NCBI GenBank assembly: GCA_012841425.1 | Contig: DUUR01000331.1 | Coordinates: 1 to 5,227 of the forward strand | Direction of reading: 5' to 3' | Origin: Bacteroidales bacterium | GTDB taxonomy: Bacteria; Bacteroidota; Bacteroidia; Bacteroidales; Dysgonomonadaceae | Length of the DNA: 5,227 nucleotides | Made by a program: the position numbers and the translations under genes | Shown here: piece by piece, positions 1-4,487 of the stretch | How the letters are laid out: each line of letters begins with the position of its first letter | Position numbering within the stretch: the first letter of the stretch is position 1 | The notes under the pieces: generated by a model | Database searches by the model: none | What the model was told of the DNA's origin: nothing | What the model saw: only the letters and a program-made list of their open reading frames with translations

Positions 1-2
1 CT

Positions 3-230
3 GATTTCAAACTCACCGAATGGATACCCTACACCGAAGAAGAAATGGAAAAAGATGAAAGCAAAAAATTAATCGGTGGTTATTTAAAGACCTATACATA
101 TCAAGAAGCCTGCAAAAATTGGTGGAACGGAATGGACGATGAAAACAAAGCTATCATTTGTTCAATGCCTAATTTTGATGCCAATGTTTTTAAAGAAATT
201 ACGGGGATCGAGGTAAAAATATGTGGATAA
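3..230 (+). CDS. C-terminal end of a conserved phage-type protein (5' truncated)
   Basis: The reading frame is open to the left edge, so this is the tail of a longer protein. The in-frame Met codon at 45 is probably internal: the codons before it (DFKLTEWIPYTEEE) run smoothly into the rest. Visible landmarks are TEWIPYTEEEM, a GGYLKT turn, a QEACKNWW segment and the ending PNFDANVFKEITGIEV. From memory, this architecture (W-x-x-Y-T/S-x-E-E, GGYLK, ACxxWW, LPNFDxxxFxEITGI) recurs at the C-terminus of Bacillota phage hypothetical proteins, some with pentapeptide or leucine-rich repeats upstream. I do not know its function. The stop (TAA 228-230) overlaps the next start at 221, so the two are probably translationally coupled. 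Confidence is high that it is coding and low on any role. Confidence 0.8.
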   Translation, partial: DFKLTEWIPYTEEEMEKDESKKLIGGYLKTYTYQEACKNWWNGMDDENKAIICSMPNFDANVFKEITGIEVKICG

Positions 231-472
231 GAAGCCAAGATAAAGAAGTCTTAACAAATGGCGATATAATTTATTATTGCCACAAATATGGAATGTATAC
301 CGAAATTAGATGCGGCAAAGCCGGAATTAGTGACGATTATGACCTAGTTTTAGCCGCATATTCAACCAAAGAAAAAGCGTTAAAGGTGTTAGATGAGATA
401 CAAAAACTCATTTATGATTATCAACTTGGGGGAGTCTTCCAAATGCCACAAGATGATGAGGTAGAAGCATGA
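221..472 (+). CDS. Small conserved hypothetical protein, WIRSQDK type
   Basis: This 83-aa protein starts at ATG 221, 8 nt after a GAGG ribosome site inside the end of the preceding gene. It opens with MWIRSQDK, followed by a beta-rich stretch (DIIYYCHKYGMYTEIRC) and then YSTKEKALKVLDEIQKLI, and ends near VFQMPQ. From memory, the WIRSQDK opening plus a YxTKExALxVLDEIQ helix is a recurrent small protein of Clostridia-like phages and mobile elements; no biochemical role is known to me. No signal peptide, metal site or DNA-binding motif is visible. It overlaps both neighbours by a few bases (ATGA at 469-472), as in a compact phage operon. Confidence 0.8.
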   Translation: MWIRSQDKEVLTNGDIIYYCHKYGMYTEIRCGKAGISDDYDLVLAAYSTKEKALKVLDEIQKLIYDYQLGGVFQMPQDDEVEA

Positions 473-657
473 AAAAAGTAAAAATTACATTTGAAGAATT
501 ACAAAAATGGAAAGCCACCAGATATGATAATCAAGTTATTAAAAACATTTTAGCAAAGCACCTCAATGTTAAGCCAAGCGAAATTGATGATTATGACCAA
601 GTGAATTATGGGTTAACATTTGAGGTATGGTTGGTAGAAGAATACGAGGTGGAATAA
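469..657 (+). CDS. Hypothetical 62-aa acidic protein
   Basis: The start codon overlaps the previous stop (ATGA, 469-472), with GAGGT about 8 nt upstream, so translation is probably coupled. The protein begins MKKVKITFEELQKWK, has a basic helix (NQVIKNILAKHLNV) and ends with an acidic tail (VEEYEVE). The middle segment KPSEIDDYDQVNYGLTFEV suggests a small alpha/beta fold. I do not recognise the family. Its position in an uninterrupted run of small + strand genes, with good ribosome sites on both sides, supports it being real. The stop (TAA 655-657) shares one base with the next ATG. Confidence 0.7.
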   Translation: MKKVKITFEELQKWKATRYDNQVIKNILAKHLNVKPSEIDDYDQVNYGLTFEVWLVEEYEVE

Positions 658-920
658 TGAAATACCAAGAAGCCTTAAATAGCATTGCAAAATACTGTGG
701 TGTAAACAACGGCTCTATGCTTGAAGATGATTTGAAAACTTTACAAAAATTAGTCGATAAAGAAACACCGAAAAAAGTAAAGGTTTGGTCATTTGTCAAT
801 GCCAGAGGAAAACACATTGATGTATATTATTGTGGTAGTTGCGATCAATATATAGATAGAATTAAATATGAAAATCATTGTTTTAACTGTGGACAAGCAC
901 TAGATTGGAGCGATAAATAA
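657..920 (+). CDS. Zinc-ribbon small protein
   Basis: This 87-aa protein is taken to start at ATG 657, which overlaps the previous stop (TAATG) and has a GAGGTGGA ribosome site just upstream. A longer in-frame start at 627 would add 10 residues inside the previous gene and lacks its own ribosome site. The C-terminal half carries two CxxC knuckles, CGSC (about residues 60-63) and CFNC (about 77-80). They are spaced 13 residues apart and followed by GQALDW. This is the usual shape of small phage zinc ribbons ending CxxCGQxLxW, expected to bind one Zn ion. The N-terminal half is helical (EALNSIAKYC, LEDDLKTLQKLVD). Role unknown; it may be a DNA- or protein-binding accessory factor. Confidence 0.82.
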   Translation: MKYQEALNSIAKYCGVNNGSMLEDDLKTLQKLVDKETPKKVKVWSFVNARGKHIDVYYCGSCDQYIDRIKYENHCFNCGQALDWSDK

Positions 921-974
921 TGAGCAAAGATTACTAGTAAGAAAGCCGTATTAAAAATTGGAGAGGTTACAAAA

Positions 975-1736
975 ATGGAAGTGAAATACAAGCCAAACAA
1001 TAGTGAAATAAAATTATATAATGGTGATTGCCTTGAACTGATGAAAGACATACCAGACAAATCGGTTGATATGATATTGTGTGATTTGCCTTATGGGGCA
1101 ACGGCTTGTAAATGGGATGAGATTATACCGTTTGAGCCACTATGGGAACAGTATAATCGGATAATTAAAGATAATGGAGCTATTGTATTATTAGGTCAGG
1201 AACCCTTTTCTAGTTATCTTAGAATGAGCAACATTGAAAATTTTAAGTACGATTGGTATTGGGAGAAGGAGAGGTTGACTAATATAGCTCAAGTTAAAAA
1301 GAGAGCTGGAAAAACAATAGAAACGATTAGTGTATTCTATAAGAAGCAATGCACCTACAATCCTCAAATGCAAAAATATGAGGGCAAAAAGAGAACAAAT
1401 AAGGTTAAGAATGGAAAACTTGGCGAGTTAGTAGATGGTGGAACCAAGAGGGTAAAAGAGTATCAGGATACTGGATGGAGATACCCCACACAAGTATTGA
1501 GTTTTCAGAGAGATATCCTAACAAGTAACCTTCATCCTACTCAAAAACCTGTAGCATTATGCGAATATCTTATTAAAACATATACCAATGAAGGTGATAT
1601 AGTATTAGATAATTGTATGGGCTCAGGAACTACTGGAGTGGCTTGTGTGAACACTAACCGAAACTTCATCGGAATGGAATTAGATGAAACTTATTTTAAT
1701 ATAGCAAAAGAACGAATAGAAAAGGCGCTGGTATAA
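975..1736 (+). CDS. Orphan beta-class DNA methyltransferase (N6-adenine or N4-cytosine)
   Basis: This 253-aa enzyme should transfer a methyl group from S-adenosylmethionine to the exocyclic amino group of adenine or cytosine in duplex DNA. The catalytic motif IV is DLPY at residues 37-40. The AdoMet-binding motifs come afterwards: HPTQKPVALCEYLI (motif X region, about 187-200) and LDNCMGSGTTG (motif I, about 211-221), then GMELDETYFNIAKERI near the C-terminus. Catalytic motif first and AdoMet motif last is the beta-class permutation of the N6_N4_Mtase family. The basic, variable stretch at about 100-185 is the likely target-recognition region. The start at 975 has GGAGAGG 8 nt upstream. The frame is open back to 924 (SKKAVLKIGEVTK-like) but has no better start there. 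No restriction endonuclease lies next to it, so it looks like an orphan phage enzyme, possibly for protecting phage DNA. The target sequence cannot be read from the protein. Confidence 0.95.
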   Translation: MEVKYKPNNSEIKLYNGDCLELMKDIPDKSVDMILCDLPYGATACKWDEIIPFEPLWEQYNRIIKDNGAIVLLGQEPFSSYLRMSNIENFKYDWYWEKERLTNIAQVKKRAGKTIETISVFYKKQCTYNPQMQKYEGKKRTNKVKNGKLGELVDGGTKRVKEYQDTGWRYPTQVLSFQRDILTSNLHPTQKPVALCEYLIKTYTNEGDIVLDNCMGSGTTGVACVNTNRNFIGMELDETYFNIAKERIEKALV

Positions 1737-1769
1737 TGAGTATATTTGGTTTAATAGGAGGAACAGTAA

Positions 1770-1967
1770 ATGAAATTGAATGCTAAAGTTATATTAGAAT
1801 ATCAAGAAAAAGTTAAAAGAATTACCCTTACGATAAGTGAGTTTGAAGCCATCGGCAGAGAATTACGCGATAAATATAATTTAACCGACAGAGAAGCCAT
1901 TGATATTTTAAATGATAGAAACGTTTTGGAAATATTGGCAAAGAGGGAGAAAGAACTCGAACTTTAG
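1770..1967 (+). CDS. Small 65-aa hypothetical protein
   Basis: The start has a near-ideal AGGAGG at 1757-1762, 7 nt upstream. The protein is charged and helical: MKLNAKVILEYQEKVKR, then SEFEAIGRELRDKYNLTDREAIDILNDRN, ending KREKELEL. The YNLTDREAIDILN segment looks like a short helix-turn-helix or helical hairpin, but no DNA-binding family can be assigned. It follows the methyltransferase by 33 bp and is probably cotranscribed. In the gap, an ATG overlapping the methyltransferase stop (TAATG, 1736) opens a 16-codon frame that covers the AGGAGG. That frame may be a reinitiation relic rather than a gene. Confidence 0.72.
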   Translation: MKLNAKVILEYQEKVKRITLTISEFEAIGRELRDKYNLTDREAIDILNDRNVLEILAKREKELEL

Positions 1968-2080
1968 CCCTTATTAAAAACTTAATAGAAGCGCAGTAAA
2001 CTCTGGCATCTTAATCCCAAAATAAAAGTTTTTACACTATATAATATGAAAAATACTAAATATAGATAATCGGAGGTTGA

Positions 2081-2245
2081 ATGAAACTTTATAAAATAAC
2101 GTTTAAATACAAAGGTCAAAAGAATATATGCGTTAATTTTATTGATGCTAAAACTAAAATCGGTGCAAGAATTAAACTCCGAAAACTGAAGGATAACCCT
2201 ATTAAAATCTTAAGTGTGGAAAAGATTATATATGTGCTTTATTAA
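2081..2245 (+). CDS. Small basic 54-aa hypothetical protein
   Basis: The ATG at 2081 lies 4 nt after a strong CGGAGG (2071-2076), the clearest ribosome site in this part of the window. The product begins MKLYKITFKYKGQK and ends SVEKIIYVLY. It is rich in Lys, Arg and Ile, with an alternating pattern (beta strand, DAKTKIGARIKLRKLK helix, beta strand) typical of small phage alpha/beta proteins. No family is recognised. It overlaps the next gene by 14 nt if that gene starts at 2232, suggesting coupled translation. It lies beyond a 113-bp gap, the largest in the left block, so it may begin a new transcript. Confidence 0.68.
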   Translation: MKLYKITFKYKGQKNICVNFIDAKTKIGARIKLRKLKDNPIKILSVEKIIYVLY

Positions 2246-2456
2246 GTTATTTAAAAAACAGGGTAAGCCTAAGAATAACTGGTACAGAGTAACCTCTAGA
2301 TATGCAAATAAAGCTTTAAATAGTGATATACCCCGGATTTCGTTTATTCAGGCCCCGTCTTTAGAAGAAGCTGTAGAAGCCTTCGCTATGAAAAGAAGCC
2401 AAGGTGAAGAACTAGTTAGCATAAGACTAGACAATAGTGTAAATTTTAAAAAATAA
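2232..2456 (+). CDS. Hypothetical 74-aa protein
   Basis: I prefer ATG 2232 (MCFIKLFKKQGK) because GGAAAAG lies about 8 nt upstream. An in-frame GTG at 2214 would add 6 residues but has no ribosome site and overlaps the previous gene by 32 nt. The product has a basic N-terminus, then NNWYRVTSRYANKAL and SLEEAVEAFAMKRSQGEELVSIRLD. The order beta strand, conserved W/Y, helix (EEAVEAFAMKR), beta strand (LVSIRL) resembles small phage proteins whose helix begins SxEEAxxxF, but no function is known. It is the last clearly coding phage-like gene before the low-complexity stretch. Confidence 0.68.
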   Translation: MCFIKLFKKQGKPKNNWYRVTSRYANKALNSDIPRISFIQAPSLEEAVEAFAMKRSQGEELVSIRLDNSVNFKK

Positions 2457-2483
2457 AACGCGTACTAGCTATATTATATAATA

Positions 2484-2702
2484 GTGGCTGAAGAAACATC
2501 AAGAAGATATGGTGTGATGGTAGCATCAAAAAAAAGAAATCCCACCAAAAAAAAGAAATCCCACCAAAAAAAGAAATCCCACCAGAAGAAATCCCACCAA
2601 AAAAAGAAATCCCACCAGAAGAAATGCCATAGGAAGGCAAGGGTAATGCCTAAAGCCAAATATTCCATTTGTGGCGGGGCAAGCCTATATGACTTGCTTT
2701 AG
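2484..2702 (+). CDS. Doubtful Lys/His/Gln-rich low-complexity ORF
   Basis: This is an open frame of up to 72 codons from GTG 2484, or 61 codons from the in-frame ATG at 2517. Neither start has a convincing ribosome site. The middle is made of repeats (KKKSHQ-like, about residues 18-48) encoded by A-tract units. The ending KAKYSICGGASLYDLL is not repetitive. The units differ in length by 1 to 4 bases, so the first reads NPT while the later ones read SHQ; a functional repeat protein would normally keep its frame. The stop TAG is 2 bp before the tRNA. If translated, the product would be strongly basic and could bind nucleic acid, but an untranslated repeat is equally possible. Confidence 0.25.
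   Translation: MAEETSRRYGVMVASKKRNPTKKKKSHQKKKSHQKKSHQKKKSHQKKCHRKARVMPKAKYSICGGASLYDLL
2528..2625 (+). repeat. A-tract / GAAATCCCACC tandem repeat
   Basis: Five copies of a unit made of a purine run followed by GAAATCCCACC, with the CCCACC blocks starting at 2541, 2560, 2578, 2593 and 2611. A sixth, degraded unit ends ATGCCATAGG. Unit spacing is 19, 18, 15 and 18 bp. The variation lies in the purine run: A8, A8, A7, then AGA, then A7, then AGA. Homopolymers of 7-8 A inside a repeat are prone to polymerase slippage. On the other strand the unit reads GGTGGGATTTC followed by a T-run. The open frames on that strand are repeat shadows. Confidence 0.9.
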
Positions 2703-2704
2703 AC

Positions 2705-2794
2705 GGCAAGTTACTCAAGAGGTCAAGAGGGCTGTTTGCTAAACAGTTAGACGTATAAAAGCGTGCATAGGTTCGAATCCTATACTTGCCGCCA
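2705..2794 (+). tRNA. tRNA-Ser(GCU), class II, CCA encoded
   Basis: All arms can be folded by eye. The acceptor stem is GGCAAGT (2705-2711) with ACTTGCC (2784-2790), then discriminator G and an encoded CCA (2792-2794). The D stem is CTC/GAG with GG in its loop. The anticodon stem is GCTGT/ACAGT (one G-U pair) around TTGCTAA, giving anticodon GCU, which reads AGC and AGU. The long variable arm (ACG 2751-2753 with CGT 2762-2764) is the class II mark of tRNA-Ser. The T stem is ATAGG/CCTAT around TTCGAAT. All parts fit a functional tRNA. It sits directly after the repeat ORF, with no obvious promoter of its own, so it is probably processed from a longer transcript. Confidence 0.95.
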
Positions 2795-3058
2795 TTGTTA
2801 AAAACAGGGCATCAGTGAAATTCCCAGTATATTCATTTGGTGTATCTTCACCTTAAATGCCTAGTCTCTAGATGAGGATGGAAATAGCAGCCATCACCCA
2901 GTGTAGGGTTTTCTTTTACATTGTAGGAGATGCGGGAGTGCTGCCCCGCCACTTCACTATCAGTTATAGCAAAAGCTACACCATAGGTGACTATGGGTCA
3001 GAAAGCCAAAGGGACTCCCATAGAGTCAGCCGTGCTGCAGAAAGAAGGAGAAGAAAAA
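2795..3058 (+). promoter_or_regulatory. Hairpin-rich leader of the exported-protein pair
   Basis: 264 nt without a convincing gene between the tRNA and the first exported protein. Possible helices in order: GGCAT 2808-2812 with ATGCC 2857-2861, enclosing GTGAA 2815-2819 with TTCAC 2847-2851; GATGG 2877-2881 with CCATC 2891-2895; CAGTGTA 2899-2905 with TACATTG 2917-2923 (one G-U); GCGGG 2932-2936 with CCCGC 2945-2949; CTATGGG 2991-2997 with CCCATAG 3017-3023, extendable by TGA/TCA across a 2-nt bulge. The ACCC/GGGT pair before TTTTCTTTT (2907-2917) could form a weak terminator-like hairpin that competes with the CAGTGTA/TACATTG helix. I compared it by eye with cobalamin, FMN, c-di-GMP and other riboswitch cores and found no convincing match. 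It could be a leader RNA or a separate small RNA. Confidence 0.4.
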
Positions 3059-3565
3059 ATGAAAAAAAGACAAAACAAAAATGAAAAGCGCTCGTACAAA
3101 AGTTTTCTAATAATTCCACTCACCCTGTTATTGCTTTTATCCGCCAGTGTTGGCGTATACGCGTGGTGGGATTCTAGACGTGCAGAGAAAAGCATTGAAG
3201 TTGATGTTGGTAAATCTGTAACATTAACTATGAGTGATGCTACGTTAGATATCGCTGCATATGAATTCTTAGTCCCAGAAGGCGCATTATTAGGCCCCGA
3301 TGACGAAACTGTAATAAATGCTACTTTTAATTTAACTATTGATAAAGAATTAGAGAATGCTGCTACAGTTAATGTTACTTTAATAAACCCAAAGGATGAC
3401 TTATTTGTATTAGACTATGAACTAAGCGGAGATGGAAAAATAAATAAAAATAACCCTGTTACTTTAACTGTAACCATTAAATTAGTTAATGATGCAGAAG
3501 CAATAGATTATAGCACTATTAAAAATTCTACAAAATACATTCAAGTAATAGTTTTTATCGAATAG
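3059..3565 (+). CDS. Exported beta-rich protein with SipW-type signal region
   Basis: The start at 3059 has AAGGAG (3045-3050) 8 nt upstream; a longer frame from 2987 runs through the hairpin leader and is rejected. The 168-aa product has a basic N-terminus (about 1-15), a hydrophobic core (about 16-35, FLIIPLTLLLLLSASVGVYA) and then WWDSRRAEKSIEVDVG. The hydrophobic run ending in YA-aromatic-D, with a beta strand straight after, is the pattern of SipW-dependent (TasA/camelysin-like) signal regions. The mature part is beta-rich: SVTLTMSDATLDI, LVPEGALLGPDD, INATFNLTID, PVTLTVTIKL and a final YIQVIVFIE. It contains no Cys. It is probably secreted or surface-assembled, perhaps a fibre-type or beta-sandwich subunit. 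The next gene shares its N-terminal motif and starts 14 bp later. No SipW peptidase gene is in the window. Confidence 0.8.
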   Translation: MKKRQNKNEKRSYKSFLIIPLTLLLLLSASVGVYAWWDSRRAEKSIEVDVGKSVTLTMSDATLDIAAYEFLVPEGALLGPDDETVINATFNLTIDKELENAATVNVTLINPKDDLFVLDYELSGDGKINKNNPVTLTVTIKLVNDAEAIDYSTIKNSTKYIQVIVFIE

Positions 3566-3579
3566 TCCAAGGTGTCTCT

Positions 3580-4170
3580 ATGACTAAAAAAATAAGCATA
3601 ATTGCACTGCTATTTATAATAATATTAAATATACTAAATATGCAAGTCTATGCTTATTGGGATACCCGTTACGCTTCAAAAGATATACAAGTACTAATAG
3701 GCGACTGGGTATGGGGTACATCACAACCATATATTCCATCTGGGTATGTAATAGATATCTGGGTCGAAGAAAACAATATAAATAGATGGATCCCTCTTGG
3801 ACAACTATTTTCGTATCAAAACAAACTATACATAAGCATAGATAGAGGTGGATATAACCCTCAATATCATGGGCTTCCTCAAAATGGAAGCAACCAATGG
3901 GCTTATGTCTCAATAGAATTAGAATGGATGCCTAATACAAATTATCGGCCAAATTCAGTTGTTATTAGAAGCGGAAGATATTTTATTGCCAATCCCGCCT
4001 ATAATGACGTTGATTGGTTTGTTGGAGATCCTTTAAACTCAAATAATAAGCCTTGGTCAGAGTGGCGAGAAATTCAACCACTACCAGACTCATACTTTGG
4101 ATTTTTAGAAAATTATCCAACACTTAGGGATTATCGTGCAAACATAGAAGATGTAGTTTTTATTGTGTAG
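3580..4170 (+). CDS. Exported protein with two carbohydrate-binding-like W/Y repeats
   Basis: The 196-aa product starts at ATG 3580 with AAGGTG (3569-3574) 5 nt upstream. Residues 1-25 are a short basic end plus a hydrophobic core (IIALLFIIILNILNMQVYA), followed by YWDTRYASKDIQVLIG, matching the preceding protein. After a linker there are two related blocks. The first (about 60-111) has WIPLGQLFSYQNKLYISI and ends NQWAYVSI. The second (about 116-165) has WMPNTNYRPNSVVIRSGRYFIA and ends PWSEWREI. The order W-x-P/Y-G-x-V-x-G-x-x-Y-x-A...P-x-x-W is that of small chitin/cellulose-binding folds (CBM5/12-like). This suggests glycan or cell-wall binding outside the cell, but the match is by eye. The last 30 residues end in DVVFIV without an LPxTG or membrane anchor. 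It probably works with the upstream protein. Confidence 0.8.
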   Translation: MTKKISIIALLFIIILNILNMQVYAYWDTRYASKDIQVLIGDWVWGTSQPYIPSGYVIDIWVEENNINRWIPLGQLFSYQNKLYISIDRGGYNPQYHGLPQNGSNQWAYVSIELEWMPNTNYRPNSVVIRSGRYFIANPAYNDVDWFVGDPLNSNNKPWSEWREIQPLPDSYFGFLENYPTLRDYRANIEDVVFIV

Positions 4171-4223
4171 GTATTAAAGCTACCCTTTGTTAAGCGACTT
4201 TTGTTAAAAACTAGTTGATTAAA

Positions 4224-4251
4224 TTGACAAATTAATGTTGTTTGGCATAGT
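4224..4251 (+). promoter_or_regulatory. Candidate sigma-A-type promoter
   Basis: A perfect TTGACA (4224-4229), a 16-bp spacer and CATAGT (4246-4251, 4 of 6 to TATAAT) lie between the exported-protein pair and the 59-aa/SLOG gene pair. The predicted start near 4258 would give a roughly 50-nt leader containing the whole 40-nt hairpin element before ATG 4308. No clear intrinsic terminator is seen between 4171 and 4223. Confidence 0.5.
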
Positions 4252-4266
4252 AGGAGTAACAAATAA

Positions 4267-4306
4267 AGTCGGTATAGAGACTTAAAACCTATACCATTGG
4301 TGCAAG
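4267..4306 (+). repeat. 40-nt hairpin element, copy 1
   Basis: This copy matches 5188-5227 at 39 of 40 positions (C at 4303, T at 5224), 921 bp apart. It contains GGTATAG (4271-4277) pairing with CTATACC (4289-4295) around an 11-nt loop, then ATTGGTGCAAG. The GGTG (4299-4302) is 5 nt before ATG 4308, so the element can serve as a hairpin plus ribosome-site leader for the 59-aa gene. Confidence 0.93.
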
Positions 4307-4307
4307 T

Positions 4308-4487
4308 ATGACAACAAACTATCAACAACTTAAAACAATGTACTTTCAACGTAAAAATCATAAATTACATGAACGGAAAGGGTTTTGCGATTGGTGCTTA
4401 ACACTACCCTATTTCGCAGAATTTATAGGTACCCAAAATGAAAATATTAATAGCAGGCAGCAGGAATATACCGAGCGAAGAATATGA
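4308..4487 (+). CDS. Small 59-aa CxxC protein overlapping the SLOG gene
   Basis: The frame opens at ATG 4308, 5 nt after GGTG in the hairpin element, and ends at TGA 4485-4487. The product begins MTTNYQQLKTMYFQRKNHKL and continues HERKGFCDWCLTLPYFAEFIG. It has a single CxxC (residues 27-30) in an aromatic, helix-like context, then a polar tail (residues 41-59) that lies within the next gene. The QLKxMYxQRKNHKL and FCxWxLTLPYF segments look like a genuine small phage protein family, but I cannot name it. The 50-nt overlap with the 4438 gene in another frame is unusually long. One CxxC alone cannot make a zinc ribbon, so dimerisation or a redox role are possibilities, not conclusions. Confidence 0.6.
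   Translation: MTTNYQQLKTMYFQRKNHKLHERKGFCDWCLTLPYFAEFIGTQNENINSRQQEYTERRI

Noticed and set aside
920..937. Five-codon frame MSKDY overlapping the zinc-ribbon stop (TAATG)
   Set aside because: It is too short to support as a gene; probably an incidental ATG or a relic of a lost start.
2040..2045. Perfect TATAAT as a promoter for the 54-aa gene
   Set aside because: There is no -35-like hexamer 15-19 bp upstream (CCAAAA region) and no TG extension. In AT-rich DNA this hexamer alone is weak evidence.
2477..2482. TATAAT before the repeat ORF and tRNA as their promoter
   Set aside because: The -35 position reads TAAAAC, and the surrounding TATATTATATAAT is simple AT-rich sequence. It is possible but not supported.
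2528..2625. CRISPR array
   Set aside because: The unit is 15-19 bp with no unique spacers between copies. It is a simple tandem repeat and no cas gene is present.
2446..2668. Two minus-strand frames rich in Gly/Ile/Ser/Phe or Trp/Asp/Phe
   Set aside because: They are reverse readings of the A-tract repeat, with no ribosome site and strings of aromatic residues unlike a real protein.
2900..3030. Cobalamin-type riboswitch, suggested by CTGCCCCGCCACTT and GTCAGAAAGCC
   Set aside because: The rest of the conserved core (the GGTGnnAAnCC part and second GCCACT block) is missing or out of order. The resemblance is local only.
2872..3084. 70-codon + strand frame through the leader
   Set aside because: It has no ribosome site, an Arg/Lys-rich ending in another frame of the exported-protein gene, and it covers self-pairing sequence. 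A structured leader explains the region better.
3614..3913. 99-codon minus-strand frame
   Set aside because: It lies wholly opposite the second exported protein, which has a good start, signal region and repeat structure. The minus frame shows no motif or ribosome site.
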